Source: Saccharomycopsis fibuligera x Saccharomycopsis cf. fibuligera
Taxonomy: Eukaryota > Ascomycota > Saccharomycetes > Ascoideales > Saccharomycopsidaceae
Length of the DNA stretch: 64,000 nt
Direction of reading: 5' to 3'
Assembly (NCBI GenBank): GCA_001936135.1
Contig: CP012809.1
Span: 4,079,501-4,143,500 of the forward strand
The notes under the pieces were generated by a model. That model was not told the DNA's origin. It searched no databases and worked only from the letters and a program-made list of their open reading frames with translations. Made by a program: the position numbers and the translations under genes. Position 1 is the first letter of the stretch; each line of letters begins with the position of its first letter. This document shows positions 18,866 through 29,555 of the stretch, piece by piece.

Positions 18866-21215
18866 AGCTTCGGTGCGGTGTGTGGTGTGTGGTGTGGGTA
18901 TTCGTCTTACTGTGAGAAGATTTTCCCCAAAATCGACCTGTAAACTTTTGAAATGACATTTCATCCACTATTTATAAATATTTGGAACCTCTTAGGGCGA
19001 AAATCATCTCGAGAGCCTCTTGTGGCCACCAACTCGAGTAATTTGGCCGCTTCCCTATTGTTTTCAATTCTAGCGTATCTTTCTAGTGCCGAGAGGTTTC
19101 TTTGTTGGCACTGCAAACTGCTGCATCTGCTCAGATACCATCGACGGTGATCCTCGAAGCTAAACTGCTCAAACGACCATAAACATTTACAATTTCATCG
19201 CTAATTAACACTAATATAGCAAAATGTTACCAGAAAAGGCTAGTTCTGTACATTGATTGATAAGTGCAATACTCAAAGGCTTGTTGATCTAGATTTGAGT
19301 TTTCAACGTTGATTTTCAATAAACATAGTTGTGTATCAATCAAAGCTGGACACAATAGCAGTCAAAGATTATATCGAACCGTTTTCTAGTTTATTTACAT
19401 CATGAAAAACCGGAAAAGACATAACTCCAGAATATGTTACTGTGCGGCTGTAATTCAAAACATTTGCGAAAGCATAACCACAAGCGCCATAATGTTAGAT
19501 AACAATAAAATTATTCTCGAAAGTCTCTCCACTCGCCCTACCATTTTGATTTAACTTGCTTATACTACCAGCTCTCACGCGTGTTTACGAACTAGTTGCA
19601 CCCTAAAACGGTCATTGGGCTAAATTTACCCTTTTTTTTTTATTTTTTTTTATTTTTTTTTCATTTTTGACTAACCTTAGACTTCGGATTTTTTCCAAGT
19701 AAGTTAGGCCCTTATTTATCATTTCTAAGCTGTTCAACAGCTAAGATGAATCCGCTTTGCCAATTGGAAGACAATTGGTCCGTTATTTTTTAGATCATCT
19801 AGAATAGCCGCACCATTTTTTTGATTTTCGAGCTTTTTGACAAGTCACGGCCTCTTGCCGCAATGCATGTAGCCCAGATAGAAATACATACTGTCTGGCA
19901 TTTGTGACATACGCTTCAGCCTTTTTCGATGACATGTTATTCACTTGCAAAATACTGCAACGAAAATTCATCAAGATCAATGATATCAATAAAAGTGTCC
20001 ACTATTGCACAAAGTTGCATCACTTTTGATTCAAACTTTCATTTTAATATTTTCGCACCCTGCTGTCGCTTAGTTTTTTTTTTTTTTTTTTTTTTAGGTC
20101 TGCTGCATAGACACTATATTTAGACTGTTTTAGAATTTTGGTCAATCAGCACCTTGGTGTTTTTAGACTTAAAGATTGCTCCCCCTATGTATAGATAGCA
20201 CTTACTTCATTGCTGGTTGGCTCTTCTGATCATTTTTTTCTACATGTGCTATGGTTTGATGATGCACCTTCTTCTATTATGAGCAGTATTAGTCTGACTA
20301 TCGAGTAATGACAATCTATGGCACTCGTTACTTCACTGTCTACTCCATATTCTCCAGCTAATAAAGAGTTATCCAGAAACAGTTTGCCAAAATTGTACAT
20401 TACAGCTCTACTGATATCTTCACTCTAAGCTACACTTTTTTTATTTCCAGCGCGAAAATATTATCTTAACTGTAAAGCCATATGATTTTACTTTCTTGCT
20501 GATAAATGCAGCGCTGCGCTAAATTCTGCGTTTACTGCTCAATTCGGCATTTACTGTTCCGAATATGGAAATACACCATGCACAAAGAAAAATAGAATCT
20601 TGCAAAAAATTTTGTACCATAAAAATAAGCCCCTTTACTAGACTAGTACACGTAGGCCTATAAGTCTATAGTGGCAAGCACTTACTCTACATTATCCTCA
20701 TTTCCATATTTTTCAGGCCGGAAATGTAATATTTTTTACTAGCCAATACGCCTTTATACTGATGCTTACACTTTCGCCCGAAGGCATAAGCTCGGAAGCC
20801 ACATTAATTCTTTTTATTTGGTTGAATCGCTAACTTTCCCTTTTTGTGTATATAAGGCTGCAGAAAACACTAACACTGTGTCTAAAATAGCATTTGCGTA
20901 AGTTTATACCACTAAGCACGTTATCGAAAAATGGTTTAAACCTTCATTCTTTTAGAACTGTGTAAGATGGACGTCTCTATAAGAATTCTCTGCCGCGCTC
21001 TACAAAGCGTGTAAGAAAGAGTTTGTTTTTCCAACATGCATGATAAGGCAGATTTTCAAAAATCAAAACAAATATTTAAATTAACTTTATTGATCAGCTA
21101 CAATTTCCAAAAAAAGATATGATACAATTAACAGGATAATTTGATTTTTAATAAAAAAAACATAGGATTATTATGATAAAACAGTTGTAGAAAGATTAGC
21201 AATAGAGAAGCACAT
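18866..21215. other. 2.3-kb gene-free region
   Basis: This lies between the phosphatase start and the 3' end of ASC1. It is AT-rich with T-tracts at about 19628-19660 and 20070-20096. No frame with protein-like features and no recognised RNA gene was found. The left few hundred bases are presumably the phosphatase promoter. Confidence 0.5.
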
Positions 21216-22958
21216 CTAACTAGAGGTCATAACTTGCCAAACTCTAATAACGTTATCAGTGTAACCAGCGAACAAGTTTTGGCCATCAGCACTCCAAGCC
21301 AAAGAAAGACATTCTGGTTCTTTGCTAGAGTTTTCACCAGCGGCGAATTCTGGTTTCAATTCGTCCATCAACTTTCTTTCTTCCAAGTTGTAGATCTTGA
21401 TAGAAGAAGAAGTAGCGGCACATAACCAGTATCTGTTTGGAGAGAAAGCCAAAGCGTAAATTTCATCACCAGAGGACAAAGAGTACAAGGTGGTAGAAAG
21501 AGTCAAATCCCACAAGATTATAGAACCATCTTTACCAGCGGAAGCACACAAAGAACCATCTGGGGAAACAGTCAAAGTAGAAACGTAACCGGTGTGGCCA
21601 ACGAAATCAGCTTTGAGAGAGTAGTCAGTCAAGTCCCAAGCCTAGTTTGTTAGTTAGTAACTTTGTCTCTAAAAAAAACTCGAAAATAAGATTAAAGTAA
21701 TTTTCAAACTCCACAAATTGATACAAATTAGATCAAAGCATAAAGAGAATAGTTAAACTTGCATCAGAGATCTTGGTGATATATTTATGTCTCATTCGGT
21801 TAAAAACCGTCCGAAGTAGCAAATATTTTGTAACATCATTTAGAATAACTATTCCTTCAAAACTTCTATTCAATAATCGTTCAAATAGGTTGGTTGAGTT
21901 TGATAAACTTGAAAGACTCTTTTTCATGATTGAATGCAGAATTTGAAAAATAACCAATAAAATTAAAAAACATACCTTAACTTTCTTGTCCCAACCAGCA
22001 GAGATGATAGATGGGGAGTTTTCATCTGGAGAGAATCTGGCAGCAGAAACCCAGTCACCGTGACCGGTCAAGGTTTCTTTACATTCACCAATGGTGTTCC
22101 AGAGTTTGATGGTCTTGTCTCTAGAAGCAGAAACAATTTGTCTCAAGTTCTTGGCAATAGAACAAGACAAGACATCGTTAGTGTGACCAACGAAAGTCTT
22201 GATGGTTTCACCAGTTTCAATGTTCCACAATCTCAAAGTTTTATCCCAAGAAGCAGACAAGGCGAACAAACCATCAGCAGAGATGGTGACGTCTTGGACA
22301 ATGTGGGAGTGACCTCTGAAAGATTTCTTTGGGACACCGTAGTTAGATTCATCTCTGGTCAATTGCCAGACAATCAAAGATTTGTCTCTAGAACCAGACA
22401 ATAACAAGTCTGGTTTAGCTAAAGAGGTGGCTAAGGAAGTAACCCAACCGTTGTGACCTATTAACTGTTAGTACTCAATCTCATGTCATTGCATTGAAAA
22501 TAATAGCTTTAGATAATTCAATTAAAATGATGCTCTCTCAATGTATTTCTCAAAAAAAAAATAAGCGTTGCAACCTAATGTATATGTTCTCTGTTGTAAT
22601 TTCAATTATTTTGCTGTTATTCTTCGTCTTTTATACGATTGTGGTTTAGGTAATAAAATTCTTCATTGTGTACCATATTTCTGGTTTGAGATCAATTTAC
22701 ACTCAGCAGTCCTGTTATACACCTTGCAAAGTCCCTGTCGCTAACATTTTATTGTTACGGCTGAAGATTGGCTTTGTTATTTGTTATATTATTGTGTCCA
22801 TGATCTCATTTTTGATTCATTTAAAGATTTCTAATTCTGCCGCTCCCATTAAATGATGATAGAGAGAGCAATGCATTTTGATGATATCTTGCTTGTCTGT
22901 TGATCGAATACACACCTTCTAAGGTACCTCTCAAAACAAGAACTTCTTTGGTAGCCAT
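21216..22958 (-). CDS. ASC1: Asc1/RACK1, 40S-associated WD40 protein, three exons
   Basis: Spliced gene encoding 316 residues (S. cerevisiae Asc1 has 319). Exon 1 is 22916-22958 ([15 protein letters not shown]), exon 2 21976-22457, exon 3 21216-21641. Donors are GTGTGT and GTATGT; branch points TACTAAC lie just before the TAG acceptors. Joining gives an uninterrupted frame that matches Asc1 throughout, including [17 protein letters not shown] and the final [18 protein letters not shown]. Asc1 is the seven-bladed propeller on the head of the 40S ribosomal subunit and acts in ribosome quality control and signalling. Intron 2 hosts U24 snoRNA. The gene shares a 525-bp promoter with MED11 that holds Cbf1-like and Tbf1-like sites. 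Confidence 0.96.
21759..21845 (-). ncRNA. snR24: U24 box C/D snoRNA (snR24) in ASC1 intron 2
   Basis: Read on the minus strand, a C box (ATGATGT, about 21834-21839) is followed by ATATTTGCTACTTC and, near the end, CACCAAGATCTCTGATGC, where CTGA at 21764-21767 is the D box. These two antisense blocks match U24/snR24 as I remember it; in S. cerevisiae this snoRNA is also in the ASC1 intron and guides 2'-O-methylation of 25S rRNA at C1437, C1449 and C1450. The ends are approximate. The host gene and sense orientation agree, so it is probably released from the spliced intron. Confidence 0.92.
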
Positions 22959-23483
22959 CTTTGTACTGCTTTTGTTGTTGTGTTGATGTTATAGAATAAC
23001 GATATACTTAAAGCCTTTCTTCAACCCAAAAGTATTAAGTCGCTCTCTGGCTGTCGAAAGGTAGTTTTTTTTTTTCAATTTTTTCAGCCAATGTGTGTGT
23101 GGGAAGCCGCCCGCATCCAGACATCACACTGTAAAACGGGGTCCCGTGGTTTCTGCAGTTTCTGCTCCCATTTTTCTTATCCATGGGCCTGATCACGTGA
23201 CGAGAAATGTTCATTTCCCCGGTCACACGCTTGAAAAGCACAGGAAAACTAGCTTATTTATAGCCCTTGCCACCAAAACGTGATACGGGGGAAAAGTTTA
23301 GGGCTAAATATTGTGGAAGAGCCATGCAAGTATAAGCAGGATTGCGTATGGGTATTATATATTACTACATATAGTTGCATATAAGAAAATCAGAAACCTG
23401 CCGAACAGTTACGCAAACCAAAACAGATGATGTAGAGTAATTGAGCATATAGTCTTCTTGGAACGTTAGAGCCTCAAAATATT
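22959..23483. promoter_or_regulatory. shared ASC1-MED11 divergent promoter
   Basis: This 525-bp region separates two divergent start codons. It contains a palindromic TCACGTGA (23193-23200, Cbf1-type) and TTAGGG at 23298-23303 (Tbf1-like core). In Candida albicans, Tbf1 and Cbf1 are the reported regulators of ribosomal protein genes, so the pair would fit ASC1. A T-run lies at about 23066-23075. Use of the sites is inference. Confidence 0.5.
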
Positions 23484-24721
23484 ATGATTACGGCAAACAA
23501 CATGACCAATACTCAAACAGCGGCAGATTTTGTCAATGAAAGATTACAAAACTTGAATGCTATTGACAAGGTGCGTATATTGTCCTCTGTGTATCTGGTT
23601 GAAATTGTGCATGACATGCAGCATCTCATAGCTAACCATCGTCATTATAGAAAATAGTATCGCTACTAGAGCACGTATCTTCAACGATAGAGTGTCTCAA
23701 AGAAGGCCAAATAAATGAATTGAAAGAATCTTCATCTACGGCGTATCGCTATGGTGGCAATGGTGGCCATAATGAGCGTACGAAACAAAAGTTCGAGCAG
23801 TCCGTTCAGCTGTTCAACCATGATTTGGAATTCATGTCATCGAGACTAAGAAGAGAAATCATATTGATAGACAAAAAGACGGGATCTTACACTGCTGCTG
23901 AAAACGATGTCACGTTGTTGCCAATATCAATTGATAAAAAGGCTTCGTGGGTTGGTGATTGGAAATTCAAAAATCAGATAAATGCTATCAAGCAATTGTT
24001 AAATGAAGACACAAATTTTGCTAAAAAATTCGATTTCCCCAGTGAAGCAGACCAAGAAGATAATAACGACAATGGTGATAGTGGAAGTGGTAGTGACAGT
24101 AATAGGGATCAGGATGCTGATGTCGCTATTTCATCTAATGATACCGACAATCAAATCAGTGAGAATAATGGGGAATCAAAATTTGTACCAAATTTAAACC
24201 TGGATGCCAACCTTCAAAGTGTTAAAGACGAATCTCAAAGAAGTGACACAACCCCCAAAGAAAGCGACGCTATCAGGCAGTCAGCAGAAAATAGTGCTTC
24301 TTCGGACTTCAAGAAACCTGAGTCAGAACAACCTGAGCAGGAAGACAATTCCAGCATAGCTAGACAACAAGACCAACATGAATCTAACCAGCAGTCTCGG
24401 TCTCAACCTCAGTCTCAACTTCAGTCTCAGCCACAGGTTCAAATAGAGACACAAGCACAACTGCAAAAACCAGGATCTACAGATACTACACAAATACCAT
24501 CCCAAAAACAGCCAGAAAGCCAATCTCAAAGCCAACCTCAAAGCCAACCTCAAAGCCAACTTCAATCTCAAAGTCAGGCGCAACAACTTCCACAGCAAAC
24601 ACAGCAGGAAATTCAACCTCAGCCGCAGGCGGTAAAGCAAGATGATACAATAATGATAGATCTTGACAGTGACCATGACAACTCCAATAATAATTTTGAT
24701 GATATTATTCAGATAGACTGA
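23484..24721 (+). CDS. MED11: Mediator subunit Med11 with Gln/Ser-rich tail, two exons
   Basis: Exon 1 is 23484-23570 (29 codons ending NLNAIDK), the intron is 23571-23650 (GTGCGT donor, GCTAAC branch point, TATAG acceptor), and exon 2 is 23651-24721. Together they encode 385 residues. FVNERLQNLNAIDK-KIVSLLE and KFEQSVQLFNHDLEFMSSRL followed by RREIILIDK and LLPISIDKKA match the order of S. cerevisiae Med11 (about 115 residues), a head-module subunit that pairs with Med22 and contacts TFIIH and Pol II. After about residue 145 the protein is acidic, then Gln/Ser/Pro-rich with repeated QSQPQ units (about 270-360). This tail is absent from the S. cerevisiae protein. Without splicing, the conserved N-terminus would be lost. 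Confidence 0.88.
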
Positions 24722-25098
24722 GTTGAAGGGTCTACGGTAGTTCAGATAGTAATAATAATAGTGATGGATTTTTTACATTTAAAAAATAGCAAGATTAGAA
24801 AAACAGGCAGTTATTTGAGGTATCCATTGTAGATAAGTAAATTTTGGAAAGGAGAACTAAAGTGAAACATAAACATAAAACCAAAACAAAGGCAATTCTA
24901 TAGTTTTGGAAAAGTAGCGGGGTAAAAATAAAAAATAAGCAAAAAAAAAAAAAAGAACAAGGAAAAAAATTATATTTCTTTGCGATAAATTAAAAGAAAT
25001 CAAAAAAATGTTTACTGAAATGAACGCGTGATCTTAATCATGTCCTTAATCATGCCCTTAATGAACAAATGAGTTTTTTGATATAATGATGCAACAAA
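24722..25098. other. short convergent intergenic region
   Basis: A 377-bp A-rich spacer between the 3' ends of MED11 and the HtrA-like gene. It has two near-copies of a TTAATCATG motif at about 25034-25060. No gene. Confidence 0.6.
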
Positions 25099-28000
25099 TC
25101 ACATTCTTGCATAAAAGTCTTCGTATCTATTACGATCAAACTTGAATAATTTTTCATCCAAATAATTATGTTCAACCCATTGGTAACTTCCAGTATCTTT
25201 CTTAAATTCAATTGTAGGATTATAATAGTAATTTGGCTGAATAGGTAAAACGCTAGGAATGTTTGTCAAATTCACGATTCTAAGTTTCAATGCTGAAGTC
25301 ATCATTAAAGTCGTAGACTTGTGTTGAATGATGCTGATCTTAGCAATGACCTTTTTGAAAGTATCTAAATCTGGAGTATGTATGTCATTAACATGGGTAA
25401 TAAAGTGATTTGATTCAAATCCATACAATTCACCAGGAGAGCCAGGAATAACATCCGAAACAAAAATACCGCTTGGTAAGCCTGGATGCAAATGCTTATT
25501 ATTGTCCAAAAGTGCACTGTTGGAATTACCAGCAGTGCCTAAAGTTAAGGCTTTTGTAGTAGTGGCTCCAACTGATGTATTGTTTGAAATACCATTCATT
25601 GAACAATGAATCAACTGTTTTACCCCTAAATGTGGTTTATGAAGCACCAACCCAGACCAAAGCAAAACATGGTTTGTGTTGGTCAGCTCCTGGGTTTTCA
25701 CTTTGAAGTTTAATTCTCTTTCTTTTCTAACCACTTTGAAGTTCAAATATTTGCTATAATACATCAAATCTAAATCGGCGATACGATTTACCAAATTATC
25801 ATTGACAGATAACAAAATGTCGCCCGGTTGCAAAGTCATTACTCCTTGGTTAGCATTATAGTTGACCAATTGTCTGCTATCGATAATAGAACCACCGCCT
25901 TCTTCATGAATAGTTCCATCAACCACAGCGCCAGTATTTGGATCAACTTTAGACGGAATACTATAGTCTGAGCAAATCAATTTAGAAACTTCCAAGAAGT
26001 TCAACTTGTCCGCCTTTTGTTCATGTTTGCCACCATTCGAAGAGTATCCACTAGATTTCATCTCGATGAATTCAATTCTTTCATCCGACAAACCTTTAAT
26101 TCTTGCTTTTAAAACAGAAATATTGTTTAATTCAGCTTCTAAAATTCTCACTTTTGGCGGTTTGTTAACGGCTTGAAAATGCAAAATAATGTTGATAATG
26201 TGTAAAATATCAACCCCCATACTGTAAGAGTAATCAACTGGTTGATTAGCCCTCTTTGTCTTTTTACTGCTTTCATGATCCACAGAAAATTTAATTGTAG
26301 GTTTCTCTGTATTCGCTAAAGTAACATTTTGATTACTACTAAAGACACTGAATCTCAACCACAAACCCAAAATTTTACCGGTGCCCGGATCACACAAAAC
26401 CCCAAAATTACATTTGTTTTGCACATATTGGTTGTCGACTTTGAGTAACTCCAAGTTGCAACATTTATAAAATGGATTGTATGGATTAACTTGAATATTA
26501 TTTGAAGATTTTATATCTTTGATGGATGTTTCAGCCACTGTTAATTTGAAATTATTGTCATAACCAACAAACAACACTTTTTGATGCTTTCTCAAATAAA
26601 CAACATTGTTAGTATTGAAGTTTGGAGTTTGTGATTGGAATGGCGGATCAAAGTCAACTAAGGATGGATCATATTTCAAAATGACATAATTTTGGAATGG
26701 ATGCATAAACACAACTTCAGCAGGCAAGTATGCAGATTCGTTGAAGATAACTGTAACATCACACAAATCATGAGGAATATAGTATCTTGAAACCAATACA
26801 TAGCCGTTGAAATTATCAATAATCAAACCATAACATCTTTTAGTAGTATGTGGGAATGAGTCAATACTGTAAGGGAAATTAACTTCAATTTTCACAAAAC
26901 TTCTTAGAATGTTTATGACTTCACCATTGTTTCTCATGTGGCCCAACTCAGATGCAATCTCTGCGTGATTATATCTCACCAATTTTGCCTTAATTGGAAT
27001 AGAAGGCAAGTAAAATCTAGGACCAATATCCTCAAAATCCCACAACCCAGTCTTATAATTGAATTGGAAAATTTTGAAAGCTTTGAACCAATGCTTATCA
27101 ATAGTGATAATTTTGGTGATTTGCTCATTCAAATTCTTAATACATCTGTAAGAAACAGCAACTTTTTTAAAATCAGGAATTCTTCTCATGACATTAACAA
27201 AATCATTCAAATTATAAATGTCTTGATTTTCGATAGAATCAACAATTACATTATCATCACCAATATCAGCAAATGCACCAGCAGAATGATTTAAAAACAC
27301 ACCCTTGAGAGGTAAGACAAAATATCTTGCCAAGTTGTAGGTAATATCATTGAAAGTGGCGCCACAACTTTGGATAAATTTCAAACTGGTAATGTCAAAC
27401 AAATCTTGCACTTGCAAAGTGACTTTAATATTTTCGCCGTTTCTCTGCAATACCAAACTAATAGTCAAACCAATAGAATTATCTAAAATTTCTTCCAATT
27501 GAATCAACGAACAAATATCAAAGTTATTAACCGAGATCAAAACATCACCTTCTTTGATTTTACCATGAGCTGGACCATATGGTAACACAACTTTAGCCAC
27601 TAAAAGACCATTAATATCAGGGAATTTTTCTCTAGCAATACTCTCAATCAATGTTTGTAAACCTAATTTTCTACATTCGTTAAAAGTCTTAAGCACCCAC
27701 TGAACTTGAATTGTACCACGACTGATGTTGACTCTATTTTGGTAATTCAACTGCTTAGAAGGAAGAGCATGTTTAGTATTGTTGCTTGGGTATAAATGCG
27801 GATTTTGAGGGTCTTGATAATTATCTTCTTCCTCATACGTGAGAACGGGAACTTGTTTGAACAAAGTATTGCTTTCCATATGTTGCTGAATTTCTTGCAA
27901 GATCGTTTGGGCTCTATACAATGGTAACAAAAAGTTGGTGGATGTGGATGTATCATTATTGTTGATGAAACTGGCTGTTTCCAATGCAATTACATAACCG

Positions 28001-29172
28001 TTGATATCAATGACTGGAGAACCACAGGTCAAAAAAAACTGATCCTTTTTTTCTTTAGCATCATTTTTGAAGGCATTATAGGTCAAAGCTTGCATGTACT
28101 CTGTGTTGAAATCATTGTACGATAAGAAATTTCCCGAACCATAAATCGGGGCATTACAATCCAATCTTGAAATAAAACCGTTCAACACAATCAAATTATT
28201 TTCTTCGTGATCATAATCGTTCAAGTTGTTGTTTAAGGAAAAAATTTTAAATTCGCAACCTAACTTGACCAAGTTTGGAGATAGTTCCAAGCCCTGAATT
28301 TTCAAAAACTTGATTCTTGACACGTCAAACTTCAAGATCATGAAGTCATGAGTAGGATCGATATATAAAGGCTTCACCAATACTTCTTCGAAGTTATTAA
28401 AAATTGCGATAATTTGAACAGGACCATTACCCAAGATTTTCTTACATGACAAAATCAACCCACTCTTGTCATCGACTATAAAACCCAAAGTTTTGAAAAT
28501 CCCAGTCTGCTCAGTATCATAGTTATGTATCTTGGTAAACTTCAAAATGACAATAGATTTGGCCACTTTGGTTATAACATTCTGCCAGCACAAATCTCTA
28601 TAATGCACTGCGTTCATGTCACCACTGGTAGGAGTACCAGGATCGTACTCTTCTCCGTCATCACCATTAGGATACGTGTAGGCAGATTTGATATCATCCA
28701 TAACCGAGGCCCCGGCAATAGAGCCGCCAGCGCCTCTGTAAATGGAGTTTCTAGGATCATTCATGGAGGTGGAGTCCAAAGATGGCATATTGAATGTGGA
28801 GAGTGAAACTGAAGACTCGTTGAAGTTTGAGTTTATTGGACTATTATAATTCGGCTCATTCATATTGGAGGAATCAGTGGACTCTGTGGAAAAATCCGGC
28901 GGGAGCATGTTGTAGTTTACTCTGTAGGGCATCGCAGAGGACGAAACAGAGTTCCTATAGGATGTGCGGTTGTTGCTGTTAGCAAAAGAGTTTCTGAAAA
29001 AACCCCTGCCGTTATTTCCCTCACTATTGTTCATTGATGGGCTCTTTACATTGTGCTGTTGTTGCTGCTGCTGATGATGATGATGATTATTATTGTTTGT
29101 ATGAGCTTGTATGTAAGCGAGTTCCTGCTCGGAGAAGGACTGTTTATCCTTGGACTTGAACTTATCCAACAT
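25099..29172 (-). CDS. Nma111/HtrA-like protein lacking catalytic residues
   Basis: A 1357-residue protein related over most of its length to Nma111, the nuclear HtrA-family serine protease of S. cerevisiae (997 residues). Residues 1-185 are an Asn/Gln/Ser-rich extension. A trypsin-like domain runs from about 190 to 440, followed by PDZ-like segments near 500-600, a second degenerate protease-like domain (about 700-1020) and further PDZ-like segments, the domain order known for Nma111. The catalytic motifs are changed. The family's TNRHVV reads SCKKIL (241-247; Lys245 at the His position), and SSGSPV reads TCGSPV (382-387; Cys383 at the Ser position). The Asp region DPTHDF (272-277) is retained. 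I infer a pseudoprotease or scaffold paralogue. The frame is intact, so it is not a pseudogene. Confidence 0.85.
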   Translation of the reverse strand: MLDKFKSKDKQSFSEQELAYIQAHTNNNNHHHHQQQQQQHNVKSPSMNNSEGNNGRGFFRNSFANSNNRTSYRNSVSSSAMPYRVNYNMLPPDFSTESTDSSNMNEPNYNSPINSNFNESSVSLSTFNMPSLDSTSMNDPRNSIYRGAGGSIAGASVMDDIKSAYTYPNGDDGEEYDPGTPTSGDMNAVHYRDLCWQNVITKVAKSIVILKFTKIHNYDTEQTGIFKTLGFIVDDKSGLILSCKKILGNGPVQIIAIFNNFEEVLVKPLYIDPTHDFMILKFDVSRIKFLKIQGLELSPNLVKLGCEFKIFSLNNNLNDYDHEENNLIVLNGFISRLDCNAPIYGSGNFLSYNDFNTEYMQALTYNAFKNDAKEKKDQFFLTCGSPVIDINGYVIALETASFINNNDTSTSTNFLLPLYRAQTILQEIQQHMESNTLFKQVPVLTYEEEDNYQDPQNPHLYPSNNTKHALPSKQLNYQNRVNISRGTIQVQWVLKTFNECRKLGLQTLIESIAREKFPDINGLLVAKVVLPYGPAHGKIKEGDVLISVNNFDICSLIQLEEILDNSIGLTISLVLQRNGENIKVTLQVQDLFDITSLKFIQSCGATFNDITYNLARYFVLPLKGVFLNHSAGAFADIGDDNVIVDSIENQDIYNLNDFVNVMRRIPDFKKVAVSYRCIKNLNEQITKIITIDKHWFKAFKIFQFNYKTGLWDFEDIGPRFYLPSIPIKAKLVRYNHAEIASELGHMRNNGEVINILRSFVKIEVNFPYSIDSFPHTTKRCYGLIIDNFNGYVLVSRYYIPHDLCDVTVIFNESAYLPAEVVFMHPFQNYVILKYDPSLVDFDPPFQSQTPNFNTNNVVYLRKHQKVLFVGYDNNFKLTVAETSIKDIKSSNNIQVNPYNPFYKCCNLELLKVDNQYVQNKCNFGVLCDPGTGKILGLWLRFSVFSSNQNVTLANTEKPTIKFSVDHESSKKTKRANQPVDYSYSMGVDILHIINIILHFQAVNKPPKVRILEAELNNISVLKARIKGLSDERIEFIEMKSSGYSSNGGKHEQKADKLNFLEVSKLICSDYSIPSKVDPNTGAVVDGTIHEEGGGSIIDSRQLVNYNANQGVMTLQPGDILLSVNDNLVNRIADLDLMYYSKYLNFKVVRKERELNFKVKTQELTNTNHVLLWSGLVLHKPHLGVKQLIHCSMNGISNNTSVGATTTKALTLGTAGNSNSALLDNNKHLHPGLPSGIFVSDVIPGSPGELYGFESNHFITHVNDIHTPDLDTFKKVIAKISIIQHKSTTLMMTSALKLRIVNLTNIPSVLPIQPNYYYNPTIEFKKDTGSYQWVEHNYLDEKLFKFDRNRYEDFYARM

Positions 29173-29555
29173 GGCGGTGGTGCTGGTGCTGTTATTGATA
29201 CCGCTGCTGCTTCTGTTGTTTGAGTAATAGTTGTTTTGCCGGTGATTTGGTATTCGCCAGCCTGGACAGAAGAAGGAAAAAGGGGCCTTTAAACTACGGT
29301 AGATACTGTGCTGTAGATCTTTTTCCCTAACATACGTAAAGGACAGCCTGCGACATCGGGGTAAGCGGGCCTGAGCCGGGCTACGAGCGGAAAAACTAAC
29401 TAAAGCGGCTTTATATTATATTTGCCATATGTAACCAGCTCAAAACACAAACAATCACCCACTTCAACATGCCACCCTGACACAGCGTCACCTGCCGCGC
29501 TAGTAGGTCAGCAAGACAGTGGGTCAGCGGTATATGTATATGTCCATCAATTTCA
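29173..29555. other. intergenic region between HtrA-like gene and PRE6
   Basis: A 383-bp spacer between two minus-strand genes, combining the PRE6 3' flank and the HtrA-like gene's promoter. A TTTATATTATATTTG stretch at about 29410-29424 is AT-rich. No gene. Confidence 0.55.

Noticed and set aside
21733-22407. 225-codon frame over ASC1
   Set aside because: It is exon 2 read on into intron 2; the spliced model replaces it.
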